This document shows, in pieces, positions 7,339 through 13,952 of a stretch of 13,952 nt of DNA (position 1 is its first letter; every line of letters begins with the position of its first letter). The notes under the pieces are model-generated. The model had not been told where the DNA came from and searched no databases. It saw only the letters and a program-made list of their open reading frames with translations. A program made the position numbers and the translations under genes. The stretch comes from Actinomycetes bacterium (GTDB lineage: Bacteria > Actinomycetota > Actinomycetes > S36-B12 > UBA5976), in assembly GCA_021784375.1 (NCBI GenBank), contig JAJXSV010000038.1:1-13952 (forward strand), in the 5' to 3' direction.

Positions 7339-10300
7339 GCACATTCGATGAGGCCCGCCTGTGCCAACTCATGGGAATCCGCTTCAGTGAACGCCAACTT
7401 GCTGCCATCACGGCCCCGCTCGAGCCTGCGGTCATCATGGCCGGCGCGGGGTCGGGCAAGACCTCGGTCATGACGGCGCGCATCGTCTGGCTGGTCGCCA
7501 CCGGCCAGGTCCAGGCGCAGAAGGTGCTGGGGCTCACCTTCACGAACAAGGCGGCGGGCGAATTCCGTGGTCGCGTCCGGGAGGCGCTCGCGCAGCGGGA
7601 ACTGGAGGTCGAGTTCGCGGACGCCGCCACGGTCACGACATACCACGCGTTCGCCCAGCAACTCATCGTCGACGACGGCATCCGCATCGGCATCGAGCCG
7701 GAGGTCCAGCTGCTCAGTGATGTGCGGCGCGAGCAATTGGCCATGCGCGTCGTGCGGAGGCCCGACACGGACATCAGGGCGCTCTCGCACGCCACCACCT
7801 CGGTGGTTCGCCTGCTGCTCGCCCTCGACGGCCGTCTGGCGGAGGAGGCCGTCGAAGTGCCCGATGTGCGGGCGTTCGATGAGCACTTGCTCGAGCGCAT
7901 GGCAGGGCACAAGCAGCAGTTGGCCGGGGAGGCCATCATGGAGACGGCACGACGCCGACTCGAGCTCCTCGACCTGGTTGAGCAGTTCCGCGCGTTGAAG
8001 ACCCGGGAGCAGTGCATCGACTACGCCGACATGATGCGGCTGTCGCTGCGGCTGGTGCGCGAGCGGGAGGATGTCGCATCGCGACTGCGCCGCGATTTCG
8101 ATGTCGTGCTGCTCGACGAGTACCAGGACACCTCCGTGGCGCAACGGCTCTTGATGCAGCACGCCTTCGGGCAGGGGCACCCGGTCACCGCGGTGGGTGA
8201 TGCCTTGCAGGCGATCTACGAATGGCGTGGTGCCAAGGCAGTGAACATCACGCAGTTCCCGCAGCACTTCCCACGCAGTTCTGGCGAAGGGCCGCGGGAT
8301 GCAGCGGTGTTCGGCCTGCCCACGACACAACGCTTCGGGCCGCTGATCGCGGAACTGGCGAATGACATCACGGCACCGCTGCGCGAGCACATGGCCCACG
8401 TCGAGCCGTTGGAGTCTGCGGATGCGGAGCGCAACGGCCCCGGTGAGATCGAGGTGGCGCTGCTCGCCGACCAGACGGCCGAGTTCGCGTGGATCGCCGA
8501 GCGCCTGAAGGCAGCACATGCGATGACGCCCTGGGAGGACATGGCCGTGCTGTTGCGAGAGCACAGGCACGCGGCCGCCATCTACGAGGCGCTCACGGCG
8601 GCGGACATCCCGGCGCAGATCGTGGGCAAGCGCGGGCTGCTCGCAGTGCCGGACGTGGCCGATGTGGTGGCGTACCTGCGGGTCATCCACGATCCGGCGG
8701 CCAACTCCTCCTGGGTGCGCATCCTGGCTGGTCCGCGCTACCGGTTGGGGCTGCGCGACCTGGCCCACCTGGGCCATCGGGCGCGCGCCATGGCGTCCGG
8801 TGCAGAGCACGAACCGGGTTGGCAGGCTGCACTGGAGCAGGCGGCCCTGGGCTCGGATGTCATCGACATCATCGCGCTCGGTGACGCCATCGCGGACCCC
8901 GGGATGGACACTCCGCTCTCCGAGACCGCCCGCAAGCGGCTGCTGGAACTGCGGGATGAGGTCAGGGGGCTGCGCCGCCACGCCGGTGAGTCCATCGGCG
9001 ACCTGGTGCGGCTGGTGATCCAGCGCATCGGCCTCGACGTGGAAGTGGCGGCCAGTGACCGAGCCGTGCAGCGCGGCCGCGGGGCGGCCATCGACGCCTT
9101 CCTCGAACTGACTGCGGACTTCGTGTCGCTCGAGCAGTCGCATGCACTTCCGGCCTTCCTGCGCTGGCTGGACGACGGCGAGCGCATGGGCCAGCAGGCC
9201 CAGATCGAGCAGCCACTGGTCACCGGCGCGGTCGCCATCATGACCATCCATGCCGCCAAGGGCCTGCAGCGGCAGGTCATCGCCCTGCCGGCCCTGGTCG
9301 ACGGTTCATTCCCATCCAATCGCACCGAGCAGGCGTGGCCCACCAACGCCGATGCCCTGCCCTACGCCACATTGCACACCGACGTCGAAGGCGAACTCCT
9401 CTCGTATCCGGGCGACCTCCCGCGCAGCAAGGAGGCCAGCGCCTTCAGCGATCTCCTCAGGCCGCGCAAGTCGGCCGAGGAGACGCGCCTGGCCTACGTG
9501 GCGGTCACGAGGGCGGAGCGTCGCCTGATCGCCAGCGCGGCTCGAAGCTACGGCAGGAATCCCGTGGACCCGTCGCCGTTCCTGCTGCAGATCGAGCGAG
9601 CAGCGGTACTGCGCGGCGGCACGGTGCACGCCTGGGTGGATGCGGATGCGCCGGTGGCCGAGACCGAGGCTCCTGCACTGATGTGGCCACAGTCCCTGGA
9701 ACCGGAGTACCACGCACGGTTGCTCGAGGCGGCCGCAGGGGCGGTCCCTGAGGTGGATCTCGAACCAGCGGATGCCGAGGTGATTGCACGCTGGGACGCG
9801 GCTATCAACGCGCGCACGGAGGAGCGGCGCGCGGCGCGCGCGGCGGTGCACGACGTGCCATTGCCCACCGCCCTGACCGCCACCCAGGTCCAGCGCCTGC
9901 TCGCCGACCGCGCCTCCTTCCTGGCCGACCTGGTGCGCCCGATGCCGCGGCAGCCTGCGTTCGCAGCCAAGCGCGGAAGCGCCTTCCACGCCTGGATCGA
10001 ACGCCAGTTCGCCGGTCAGCTCAGCCTCGCCATCGACGAGTTCGAGCGCGACGACGACGACGCGGCACTGCGCGCCCTGCAGGACGCCTTCAACGCCTCG
10101 GAGTGGTCGCGCCGCACCCCGCTCGCCGTCGAGTTGCCCTTCGTGCTCGGCTTCGGGCCGCACAGTGTGCGTGGCCGCATCGACGCGGTCTACCGCGACC
10201 GGGACGGGTTGATCGTGGTGGACTGGAAGACCAACGTGCGTGACTCGGCTGACCCGCTGCAGCTCGCGGTATATCGCCTGGCCGCCGCGGCACACTTCGG

Positions 10301-10418
10301 TGTCCCCCTGGGCTCGGTGCGCGCGTGCTTCGTGTATGTGGCCCAAGGGCGTACCGAATGGCATGCCGCGGAGACGGACGTGGGTGCCCTGTTGACCGCC
10401 CTAGTCGCCGAGGGCTGA
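7335..10418 (+). CDS. adnB: AdnB, lead-motor subunit of the AdnAB helicase-nuclease
   Basis: The 1027-residue product has an SF1A motor and a C-terminal RecB-like nuclease and is the expected partner of AdnA. Motor: FSERQLAAI at 17-25 (Q motif), Walker A AGAGSGKT at 36-43, Ia LTFTNKAA at 67-74, TTYHAFA at 101-107, motif II LDEYQDT at 260-266, motif III VGDALQAIYEWRGA at 287-300, motif IV around Arg333, motif V IHAAKGLQRQ at 638-647, motif VI EETRLAYVAVTRAE at 715-728. The segment LAGPRYRLGLRDLAHLG at 464-480 is, from memory, typical of AdnB. Nuclease: GSAFHAWIE at 881-889 (His885), RGRIDAVY at 946-953 (Asp950), VVDWKT at 961-966 (Asp963, Lys965), QLAVY at 976-980. Mycobacterial work shows AdnB is the dominant translocating motor. 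Unlike AdnA it has no C-terminal cysteine cluster. Motif V has Gln645 in place of the usual Glu. The start is the ATG overlapping the adnA stop. Its last 18 bp overlap convergent nudC. Confidence 0.92.
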   Translation: MSTFDEARLCQLMGIRFSERQLAAITAPLEPAVIMAGAGSGKTSVMTARIVWLVATGQVQAQKVLGLTFTNKAAGEFRGRVREALAQRELEVEFADAATVTTYHAFAQQLIVDDGIRIGIEPEVQLLSDVRREQLAMRVVRRPDTDIRALSHATTSVVRLLLALDGRLAEEAVEVPDVRAFDEHLLERMAGHKQQLAGEAIMETARRRLELLDLVEQFRALKTREQCIDYADMMRLSLRLVREREDVASRLRRDFDVVLLDEYQDTSVAQRLLMQHAFGQGHPVTAVGDALQAIYEWRGAKAVNITQFPQHFPRSSGEGPRDAAVFGLPTTQRFGPLIAELANDITAPLREHMAHVEPLESADAERNGPGEIEVALLADQTAEFAWIAERLKAAHAMTPWEDMAVLLREHRHAAAIYEALTAADIPAQIVGKRGLLAVPDVADVVAYLRVIHDPAANSSWVRILAGPRYRLGLRDLAHLGHRARAMASGAEHEPGWQAALEQAALGSDVIDIIALGDAIADPGMDTPLSETARKRLLELRDEVRGLRRHAGESIGDLVRLVIQRIGLDVEVAASDRAVQRGRGAAIDAFLELTADFVSLEQSHALPAFLRWLDDGERMGQQAQIEQPLVTGAVAIMTIHAAKGLQRQVIALPALVDGSFPSNRTEQAWPTNADALPYATLHTDVEGELLSYPGDLPRSKEASAFSDLLRPRKSAEETRLAYVAVTRAERRLIASAARSYGRNPVDPSPFLLQIERAAVLRGGTVHAWVDADAPVAETEAPALMWPQSLEPEYHARLLEAAAGAVPEVDLEPADAEVIARWDAAINARTEERRAARAAVHDVPLPTALTATQVQRLLADRASFLADLVRPMPRQPAFAAKRGSAFHAWIERQFAGQLSLAIDEFERDDDDAALRALQDAFNASEWSRRTPLAVELPFVLGFGPHSVRGRIDAVYRDRDGLIVVDWKTNVRDSADPLQLAVYRLAAAAHFGVPLGSVRACFVYVAQGRTEWHAAETDVGALLTALVAEG

Positions 10419-11264
10419 GCCGAACCAGTCCTCGATGGCCCGACGGGCGATGGAGACCGCCGACGGCAGGAGCAGGGCTCCATCGGAGAGCAGTTGCGGC
10501 AGTTCCTCGCGCGACACCCACCTGGCCTCCTCGATCTCCTTGCCATCCACGCGGATCGCCGTGCTCGTCGCGTGCGCCCGATAGCAGAACATCAGGCTGG
10601 CCGGGAAGGGCCATGGCTGGCTGCCCAGATAGACCAGGCCGCCGACCACCAGGCCCACCTCCTCCAGTACCTCGCGCGCCACGGCCTGCTCGGCGGACTC
10701 CCCGGGTTCCACGTAGCCGGCCACCAGGGAGAATCGCCGCTCCGGCCAGACGCCCTGCCGTGCGAGCAGCAGGCGGTCGCTGGCATCGGTGATGACGACG
10801 ATCACGGCGGGGTCGGTGCGTGGGAAATGGGAACTCCCGTCCTGTGGGCAGTGCCGCTCCCAGCCGGCCATCGTCATCACGGTTGCGGCCCCGCAGCGCG
10901 GGCAGTGGGTGTGCGTGCGGTGCCACTGGTGCAGCGCCACGGCCGCGCTGGCGACGGCCGCCTGATCGGCGGAGAGCCCCGCCCCGACCTCACGCAGTGA
11001 ACGGAAATCGTCACGGGGCTCGGGGAAGGTGGCAGCCACATGGACACGGCGCTGCACGCTGCCGATGAGCAGCAGCCCGCTCGCCTCGGCCAGGCGATCG
11101 CGCACGTCCCGCAGGTGGCCGCCATCCATGGCCACATCCCCGGCGGACACGCCGACGACGAAGGTGCCGGGGTCGTCGACGGTGCGCCGCAGCCAGGACG
11201 GGTCGCCTCGCATCTCGGCCAGGCGATCCAATGAGCCGCGTGCGAGTGCCAGGTCCTGCAACAT
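10401..11264 (-). CDS. nudC: NudC-type NADH pyrophosphatase / NAD-decapping Nudix hydrolase
   Basis: The 287-residue protein has three parts: an N-terminal NudC-like domain (about 1-90), a zinc ribbon (about 115-150) and a Nudix domain (about 150-287). The Nudix box runs 183-205, GYVEPGESAEQAVAREVLEE then VGL, with Glu198, Glu201 and Glu202 as metal ligands. It is followed by SQPWPFPAS at 215-223, the signature that separates NADH pyrophosphatases from other Nudix enzymes. Family members cleave NAD(H) to NMN(H) and AMP, and E. coli NudC removes NAD caps from RNA 5' ends. The zinc ribbon is CPRC at 121-124 with Cys139, but the fourth position is Asp142 rather than Cys. I chose the ATG at 11264 because homology begins a few residues later and a -10-like hexamer ends 6 nt upstream; an in-frame GTG at 11270 is the main alternative. 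The frame remains open upstream across uvrD2, which is not coding for nudC. It overlaps adnB tail to tail and is divergent from uvrD2. Confidence 0.9.
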   Translation of the reverse strand: MLQDLALARGSLDRLAEMRGDPSWLRRTVDDPGTFVVGVSAGDVAMDGGHLRDVRDRLAEASGLLLIGSVQRRVHVAATFPEPRDDFRSLREVGAGLSADQAAVASAAVALHQWHRTHTHCPRCGAATVMTMAGWERHCPQDGSSHFPRTDPAVIVVITDASDRLLLARQGVWPERRFSLVAGYVEPGESAEQAVAREVLEEVGLVVGGLVYLGSQPWPFPASLMFCYRAHATSTAIRVDGKEIEEARWVSREELPQLLSDGALLLPSAVSIARRAIEDWFGSALGD

Positions 11265-11270
11265 GGCCAC

Positions 11271-11276
11271 AGTCTG
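11271..11276 (-). promoter_or_regulatory. Candidate -10 element for leaderless nudC mRNA
   Basis: The reverse-strand hexamer CAGACT at 11276-11271 ends 6 nt before the nudC ATG (11264). It matches the TAGACT form of TANNNT except for C at position 1. No Shine-Dalgarno sequence and no clear -35 are visible. It shares the 48-bp divergent spacer with the uvrD2 promoter, so the two promoter footprints would overlap. Confidence 0.38.
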
Positions 11277-11300
11277 GACCACGCTGTCGGAGGCCACACA

Positions 11301-11306
11301 TAGGCT
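11301..11306 (+). promoter_or_regulatory. -10 element for leaderless uvrD2 mRNA
   Basis: TAGGCT fits the TANNNT -10 consensus and ends exactly 6 nt before the uvrD2 ATG at 11313, placing the predicted start site on the A of the ATG. There is no Shine-Dalgarno sequence. The expected -35 zone near 11278-11283 has no TTGAC-like match. No LexA-like palindrome is seen in the 48-bp spacer. Confidence 0.5.
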
Positions 11307-11312
11307 CGGCGC

Positions 11313-13358
11313 ATGCTGCTCGAGGGGCTCGATGACGACCAACGCGCGGTGGCGCTCGCCACCGCTGGGCCGGTCGTCGTCTACGCCGGTGCAGGGGCGG
11401 GGAAGACGCGGGCCATCACCCATCGCATCGCCCATGCGGTGAGCAGGGGGGAGCACGACCCGCGCCGGTCGCTCGCCGTCACCTTCACCACGAAGGCGGC
11501 AGGGGAGTTGCGTAGCCGCCTGGCCGGGTTGGGCGCCAACGGCGTGACCGCAAGCACCTTCCACGCCGCCGCCTTGCGCCAGTTGCGCCACTTCTGGCCC
11601 AGCGTCGTGGGTGGCGAGCCGTGGCAGATCCAGGCCTCCAAGGCACGCTTGGTGGCGGAGGCGGCTGCGAGGGTGGGGCTCGCAGCAACCCCCGCGCTGC
11701 TCCGGGACCTCGCGAGCGACATCGAATGGGCGAAGGTGCGTGAGGCCACCCCGCCGGGCTTTGCCACTGCAGCCGCGGCCGCAGGCCGGGCCACGGCGGC
11801 CGACGCACGCGAGGTGGCCGAGGTCTGGTCCGCCTATGAGGACATCAAGCACCAGCGCGCGGTCATCGACTTCGAGGACGTGCTCCTGCTCACCGTCGGC
11901 ATGCTCGCGGATCGACCCGACATCGCCACCGAGGTGCGGCAGCGCTACCGCTGGTTCACGGTCGACGAGTTCCAGGACGTGAACCCCCTGCAGTACCGCC
12001 TGCTCCGCCTGTGGTTGGGCGACCGCGAGGACCTGTGCGTGGTCGGCGACCCGGCCCAGACCATCTACACCTTCGCCGGCGCCGATCCCCGCTTCCTCGA
12101 GGAGTTCCCCCAGGTGTGGCCGAGCGCCACCGTCGTCACCCTGAATCGCACCTACCGCTGCTCCCCGGAGATCGCCGCGGTCGCCAATCGGGTCATGGTG
12201 GGGTCACGGCGGCACCTGCAGTTGCGCTCGCAGCAGCCGCCCTCGGTCAAGCCGCTGGTCATGGGGTACGACGACGAGGCGGCGGAGGCCGAGGGCGTGG
12301 CTGACACCGTTGCCGCCTGGCTGGCCGATGGAGCCGGCCTGCGTGAGATTGCGGTGCTCTACCGCACGAACGCCCAGTCGGAGGCCTTCGAGCACGCGTT
12401 GACCCAGCGCGGCATCGCGTACTCGGTGCGTGGGTCGGAGCGATTCTTCGAGCGCGGTGAGATACGCCGCGCCATCACCCTCCTGCGTGGGCAGGCGGTG
12501 GCGAACCCCGCCTCACCGGTGGTCGAGACGGTGCGCGACATCGTGTCCGGGCTGGGCTGGAACCCCCATCACCAACCGGGGGGAACGGCAACCCGTGAAG
12601 TCTGGGAGGCCTACTTGGCGCTGGTGACGCTGGCCGATGACCTGGTTCGCGAGCGGCCCGAGGCCACACTCGCTGATCTGGTGGCCACTCTCGACCGACG
12701 CTCCGAGCAGCAACACGCCCCCACCATCGACGGCGTCACCCTGGCCAGCCTCCACGCTGCCAAGGGCCTGGAATGGCGACGCGTGCTCATCGCCGGCTGT
12801 TCGGAGGGCCTGCTTCCACTCTCCATGGCCGATGGGCACGAGGCCGTGGAGGAGGAGCGGCGACTGTTCTACGTCGGTGTGACGCGGGCGGCGGAGGCAT
12901 TGGTGCTCACCTACGCCCGGGCCCGCTCGGCAAACGCCAAGAGCACTCGCCAGCCCTCCCGGTTCCTCGCCGCCGTCGACCAACCGTTGGACGCCGGCGG
13001 CGTTTCGGCATCGAGCGTGCGGCGCGGCACCGCACGACGCGAGCGACAGCGCACCGGTCCTGCGCTGTGCCGCATCTGTGGCAAGGCCCTCGTCACCGGT
13101 GTCGAGCGCACATTGGGCCGCTGCGCGATTCATCCCGGCACCGCGGATGAGGAGCTCTACGACCGACTGGTGGCCTGGAGGCTGGCGGAATCGCGTGAAC
13201 GTGCGGTGCCCGCATTCGTGATCTTCACGGATGCGACGCTGCGTGCCATCGCCGAGCTGAAGCCGGGTACCGAGCGGGACCTGCTCGGAATCAGCGGCAT
13301 CGGCGCCCGCAAGCTTGCTGATTACGGCGAGGCGCTGCTTGCGCTGGTGCGCGGCTGA
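11313..13358 (+). CDS. uvrD2: UvrD2, SF1A DNA helicase with Cys cluster and HRDC domain
   Basis: The 681-residue protein is close in length to mycobacterial UvrD2 (about 700). UvrD2 is a 3'-5' SF1A DNA helicase/translocase; in M. tuberculosis its gene is essential, though helicase activity itself is reported to be dispensable. Motor motifs: Q motif LDDDQRAV at 6-13, Walker A AGAGAGKT at 25-32, Ia VTFTTKAA at 56-63, motif II VDEFQDVN at 217-224, motif III VVGDPAQTIYTFAGAD at 243-258, motif IV LNRTYRCS at 277-284, motif V SLHAAKGLEW at 479-488, motif VI EERRLFYVGVTRA at 514-526. The motor ends near 555, followed by a basic linker (about 569-582), a metal-binding knuckle CRICG at 586-590 with Cys604, and an HRDC domain at about 613-681, LYDRLVAWR through GARKLADYG. 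The fourth ligand of the usual tetracysteine is His607 here. There is no nuclease domain, which separates it from AdnA and AdnB. Its 3' end overlaps the convergent E1-like gene by 37 bp. Confidence 0.93.
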   Translation: MLLEGLDDDQRAVALATAGPVVVYAGAGAGKTRAITHRIAHAVSRGEHDPRRSLAVTFTTKAAGELRSRLAGLGANGVTASTFHAAALRQLRHFWPSVVGGEPWQIQASKARLVAEAAARVGLAATPALLRDLASDIEWAKVREATPPGFATAAAAAGRATAADAREVAEVWSAYEDIKHQRAVIDFEDVLLLTVGMLADRPDIATEVRQRYRWFTVDEFQDVNPLQYRLLRLWLGDREDLCVVGDPAQTIYTFAGADPRFLEEFPQVWPSATVVTLNRTYRCSPEIAAVANRVMVGSRRHLQLRSQQPPSVKPLVMGYDDEAAEAEGVADTVAAWLADGAGLREIAVLYRTNAQSEAFEHALTQRGIAYSVRGSERFFERGEIRRAITLLRGQAVANPASPVVETVRDIVSGLGWNPHHQPGGTATREVWEAYLALVTLADDLVRERPEATLADLVATLDRRSEQQHAPTIDGVTLASLHAAKGLEWRRVLIAGCSEGLLPLSMADGHEAVEEERRLFYVGVTRAAEALVLTYARARSANAKSTRQPSRFLAAVDQPLDAGGVSASSVRRGTARRERQRTGPALCRICGKALVTGVERTLGRCAIHPGTADEELYDRLVAWRLAESRERAVPAFVIFTDATLRAIAELKPGTERDLLGISGIGARKLADYGEALLALVRG

Positions 13359-13952
13359 GCAAGGGTCGACCACTGGCAGGAGCAGTCCGGATGCACGCGC
13401 CACCGTCGGCGCCGGACCTGTGCGTCCGTGCGATCGATGTGCCAGGTGCAGTTCACGAGCGGCGAGGGATCATCCGCGTCGATGACCTCAAGCAGCCGCG
13501 AAGCGGTCTCGCTGGCCACCCACATGGCGAAGAGGTTGTCGATGGGTGCCAGCGAACGCCGTGACTGCTCGAACTGGGCGAGCAGGCGGGGCCATTCGGG
13601 ATCGACGTCGCTGCGGTGCAGTGCCAGGCAGGACCAGCAGGCCGTGTGTCCGGGCAGGGTGAGGGGCCCGATGGTGGCGTAGCGGCTGGTGGCGAGCACG
13701 CGCAGGTAGGGGACGCCGGCCTCCTGGTACGCGACCTCCTCCGAGGGGTCCAGGTGGGCGTCACAGGCTATGACGACGGGCCGCCGCAGTTCGGCCCCCT
13801 GGGGCACGCGGGCCCGGGCGATGTGTCGCCGCATGGCAATGGTCGGCACCTCCCCGACGTCCGCCGCCTGGGGCCCGCAGGCGCCGACATCGCGCAGCAC
13901 GATGGGCCGTCGGGACACATGCTGGCCGCGGACCTGGAGGGAACCGATGTGG
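13322..13952 (-). CDS. ThiF/E1-like protein, cyclodehydratase-associated type (partial, 5' end off right edge)
   Basis: The reverse-strand frame is open from the window edge to a TAA at 13324-13322, giving 209 visible residues. A GTG at 13918 is in frame, but the preceding 11 codons (HIGSLQVRGQH) fit the protein and the real start lies outside. The fragment resembles the C-terminal half of the ThiF/E1 superfamily: VVIACDAHLDPS at visible residues 59-70, a CWSC pair at 105-108, NLFAMWVASETASRL at 139-153 and HPDCSC at 187-192. The CxxC and CxC pairs look like a structural zinc site. From memory, actinobacterial genes next to uvrD2 on the opposite strand include relatives of thiazole/oxazole-modified-microcin cyclodehydratase (TOMM) E1-like proteins; M. 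tuberculosis Rv3196 may be the counterpart. Because the nucleotide-binding half is missing, adenylating activity cannot be judged. No precursor peptide or YcaO gene is in view. Its last codons overlap the uvrD2 3' end. Confidence 0.7.
   Translation of the reverse strand, partial: HIGSLQVRGQHVSRRPIVLRDVGACGPQAADVGEVPTIAMRRHIARARVPQGAELRRPVVIACDAHLDPSEEVAYQEAGVPYLRVLATSRYATIGPLTLPGHTACWSCLALHRSDVDPEWPRLLAQFEQSRRSLAPIDNLFAMWVASETASRLLEVIDADDPSPLVNCTWHIDRTDAQVRRRRWRVHPDCSCQWSTLAQPRTSASSASP

Noticed and set aside
7308..9251. A 647-codon open frame on the minus strand opposite adnB, and similar long ones opposite adnA (5027-6247), moeZ (921-1805) and the flippase gene (plus, 1693-3135).
   Set aside because: They are antisense or out-of-frame shadows typical of GC-rich DNA, with Arg/Gly/Pro/His-biased composition and no recognisable motif, while the opposite strand carries clear families.
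11265..11852. A 5' extension of the nudC frame on the minus strand to 11852.
   Set aside because: It runs opposite the uvrD2 motor domain. NudC homology starts near residue 5 of the 11264 start.
4144..13358. The cluster of three UvrD-like helicases as a possible new phage-defence island.
   Set aside because: All three match conserved actinobacterial chromosomal repair genes (adnA, adnB, uvrD2) in their known neighbourhood with nudC and moeZ. There is no integrase, toxin, methylase or change in base composition.
1..13952. tRNA, rRNA, CRISPR repeats, insertion-sequence ends or riboswitches.
   Set aside because: Nearly every base lies in a recognised gene, and the three spacers (87, 45 and 48 bp) are too short to hold them. 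I saw no long direct or terminal inverted repeats by eye.

Overview
The window is a gene-dense, high-GC (roughly 68-70 %) stretch of a chromosome that is almost certainly actinobacterial. It combines the AdnA-AdnB motor-nuclease pair, a UvrD2-type helicase with a Cys cluster and HRDC tail, a NudC-type NADH/NAD-cap hydrolase and a MoeZ-type E1-rhodanese. Mycobacterium tuberculosis has the same set in one neighbourhood (Rv3198c uvrD2, Rv3199c nudC, Rv3201c adnB, Rv3202c adnA, Rv3206c moeZ/moeB1). I do not recognise the genus. I see no mobile element, CRISPR array, tRNA or rRNA; this reads as conserved housekeeping and DNA-repair chromosome rather than an accessory island.

Layout. Positions 1-418 (minus): 5' part of a class-I glutamine-amidotransferase-like peptidase C26 (PuuD-like) gene running off the left edge. 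Positions 419-505: an 87-bp spacer with a probable hairpin terminator. Positions 506-1687 (minus): moeZ, joined by a TGATG stop/start overlap to the upstream gene at 1687-4098 (minus), a large membrane protein with an N-terminal membrane domain, a degenerate protein-kinase-like domain and a C-terminal UPF0104/YbhN flippase-like domain. A 45-bp divergent spacer separates this pair from adnA (4144-7338, plus) and adnB (7335-10418, plus), which overlap by ATGA. adnB converges on and overlaps nudC (10401-11264, minus) by 18 bp. nudC is divergent from uvrD2 (11313-13358, plus) across 48 bp. uvrD2 converges on and overlaps by 37 bp a ThiF/E1-like gene (13322 to beyond the right edge, minus).

How it works together. 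AdnA and AdnB form the heterodimer that resects double-strand breaks in actinobacteria, in place of RecBCD/AddAB. UvrD2 is a separate 3'-5' helicase. NudC hydrolyses NAD(H) and NAD caps on RNA. MoeZ activates sulfur-carrier proteins by adenylation and thiolation, and the right-edge protein is a second E1-superfamily relative of unknown substrate. Nothing in the sequence ties the E1 enzymes or the flippase functionally to DNA repair; the association is positional.

The most striking feature beyond the gene content is in the 5' regions. Four transcription-unit heads (adnA, uvrD2, nudC and the C26 gene) each have a -10-like hexamer with A at its second and T at its sixth position, ending exactly 6 nt before the ATG, and none has a Shine-Dalgarno sequence. 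This is the signature of leaderless mRNAs. The internal genes adnB and moeZ lack it. Other points worth checking are complementary deviations in the AdnA and AdnB helicase motifs, the kinase-dead look of the flippase-associated domain, and altered fourth metal ligands in NudC and UvrD2.
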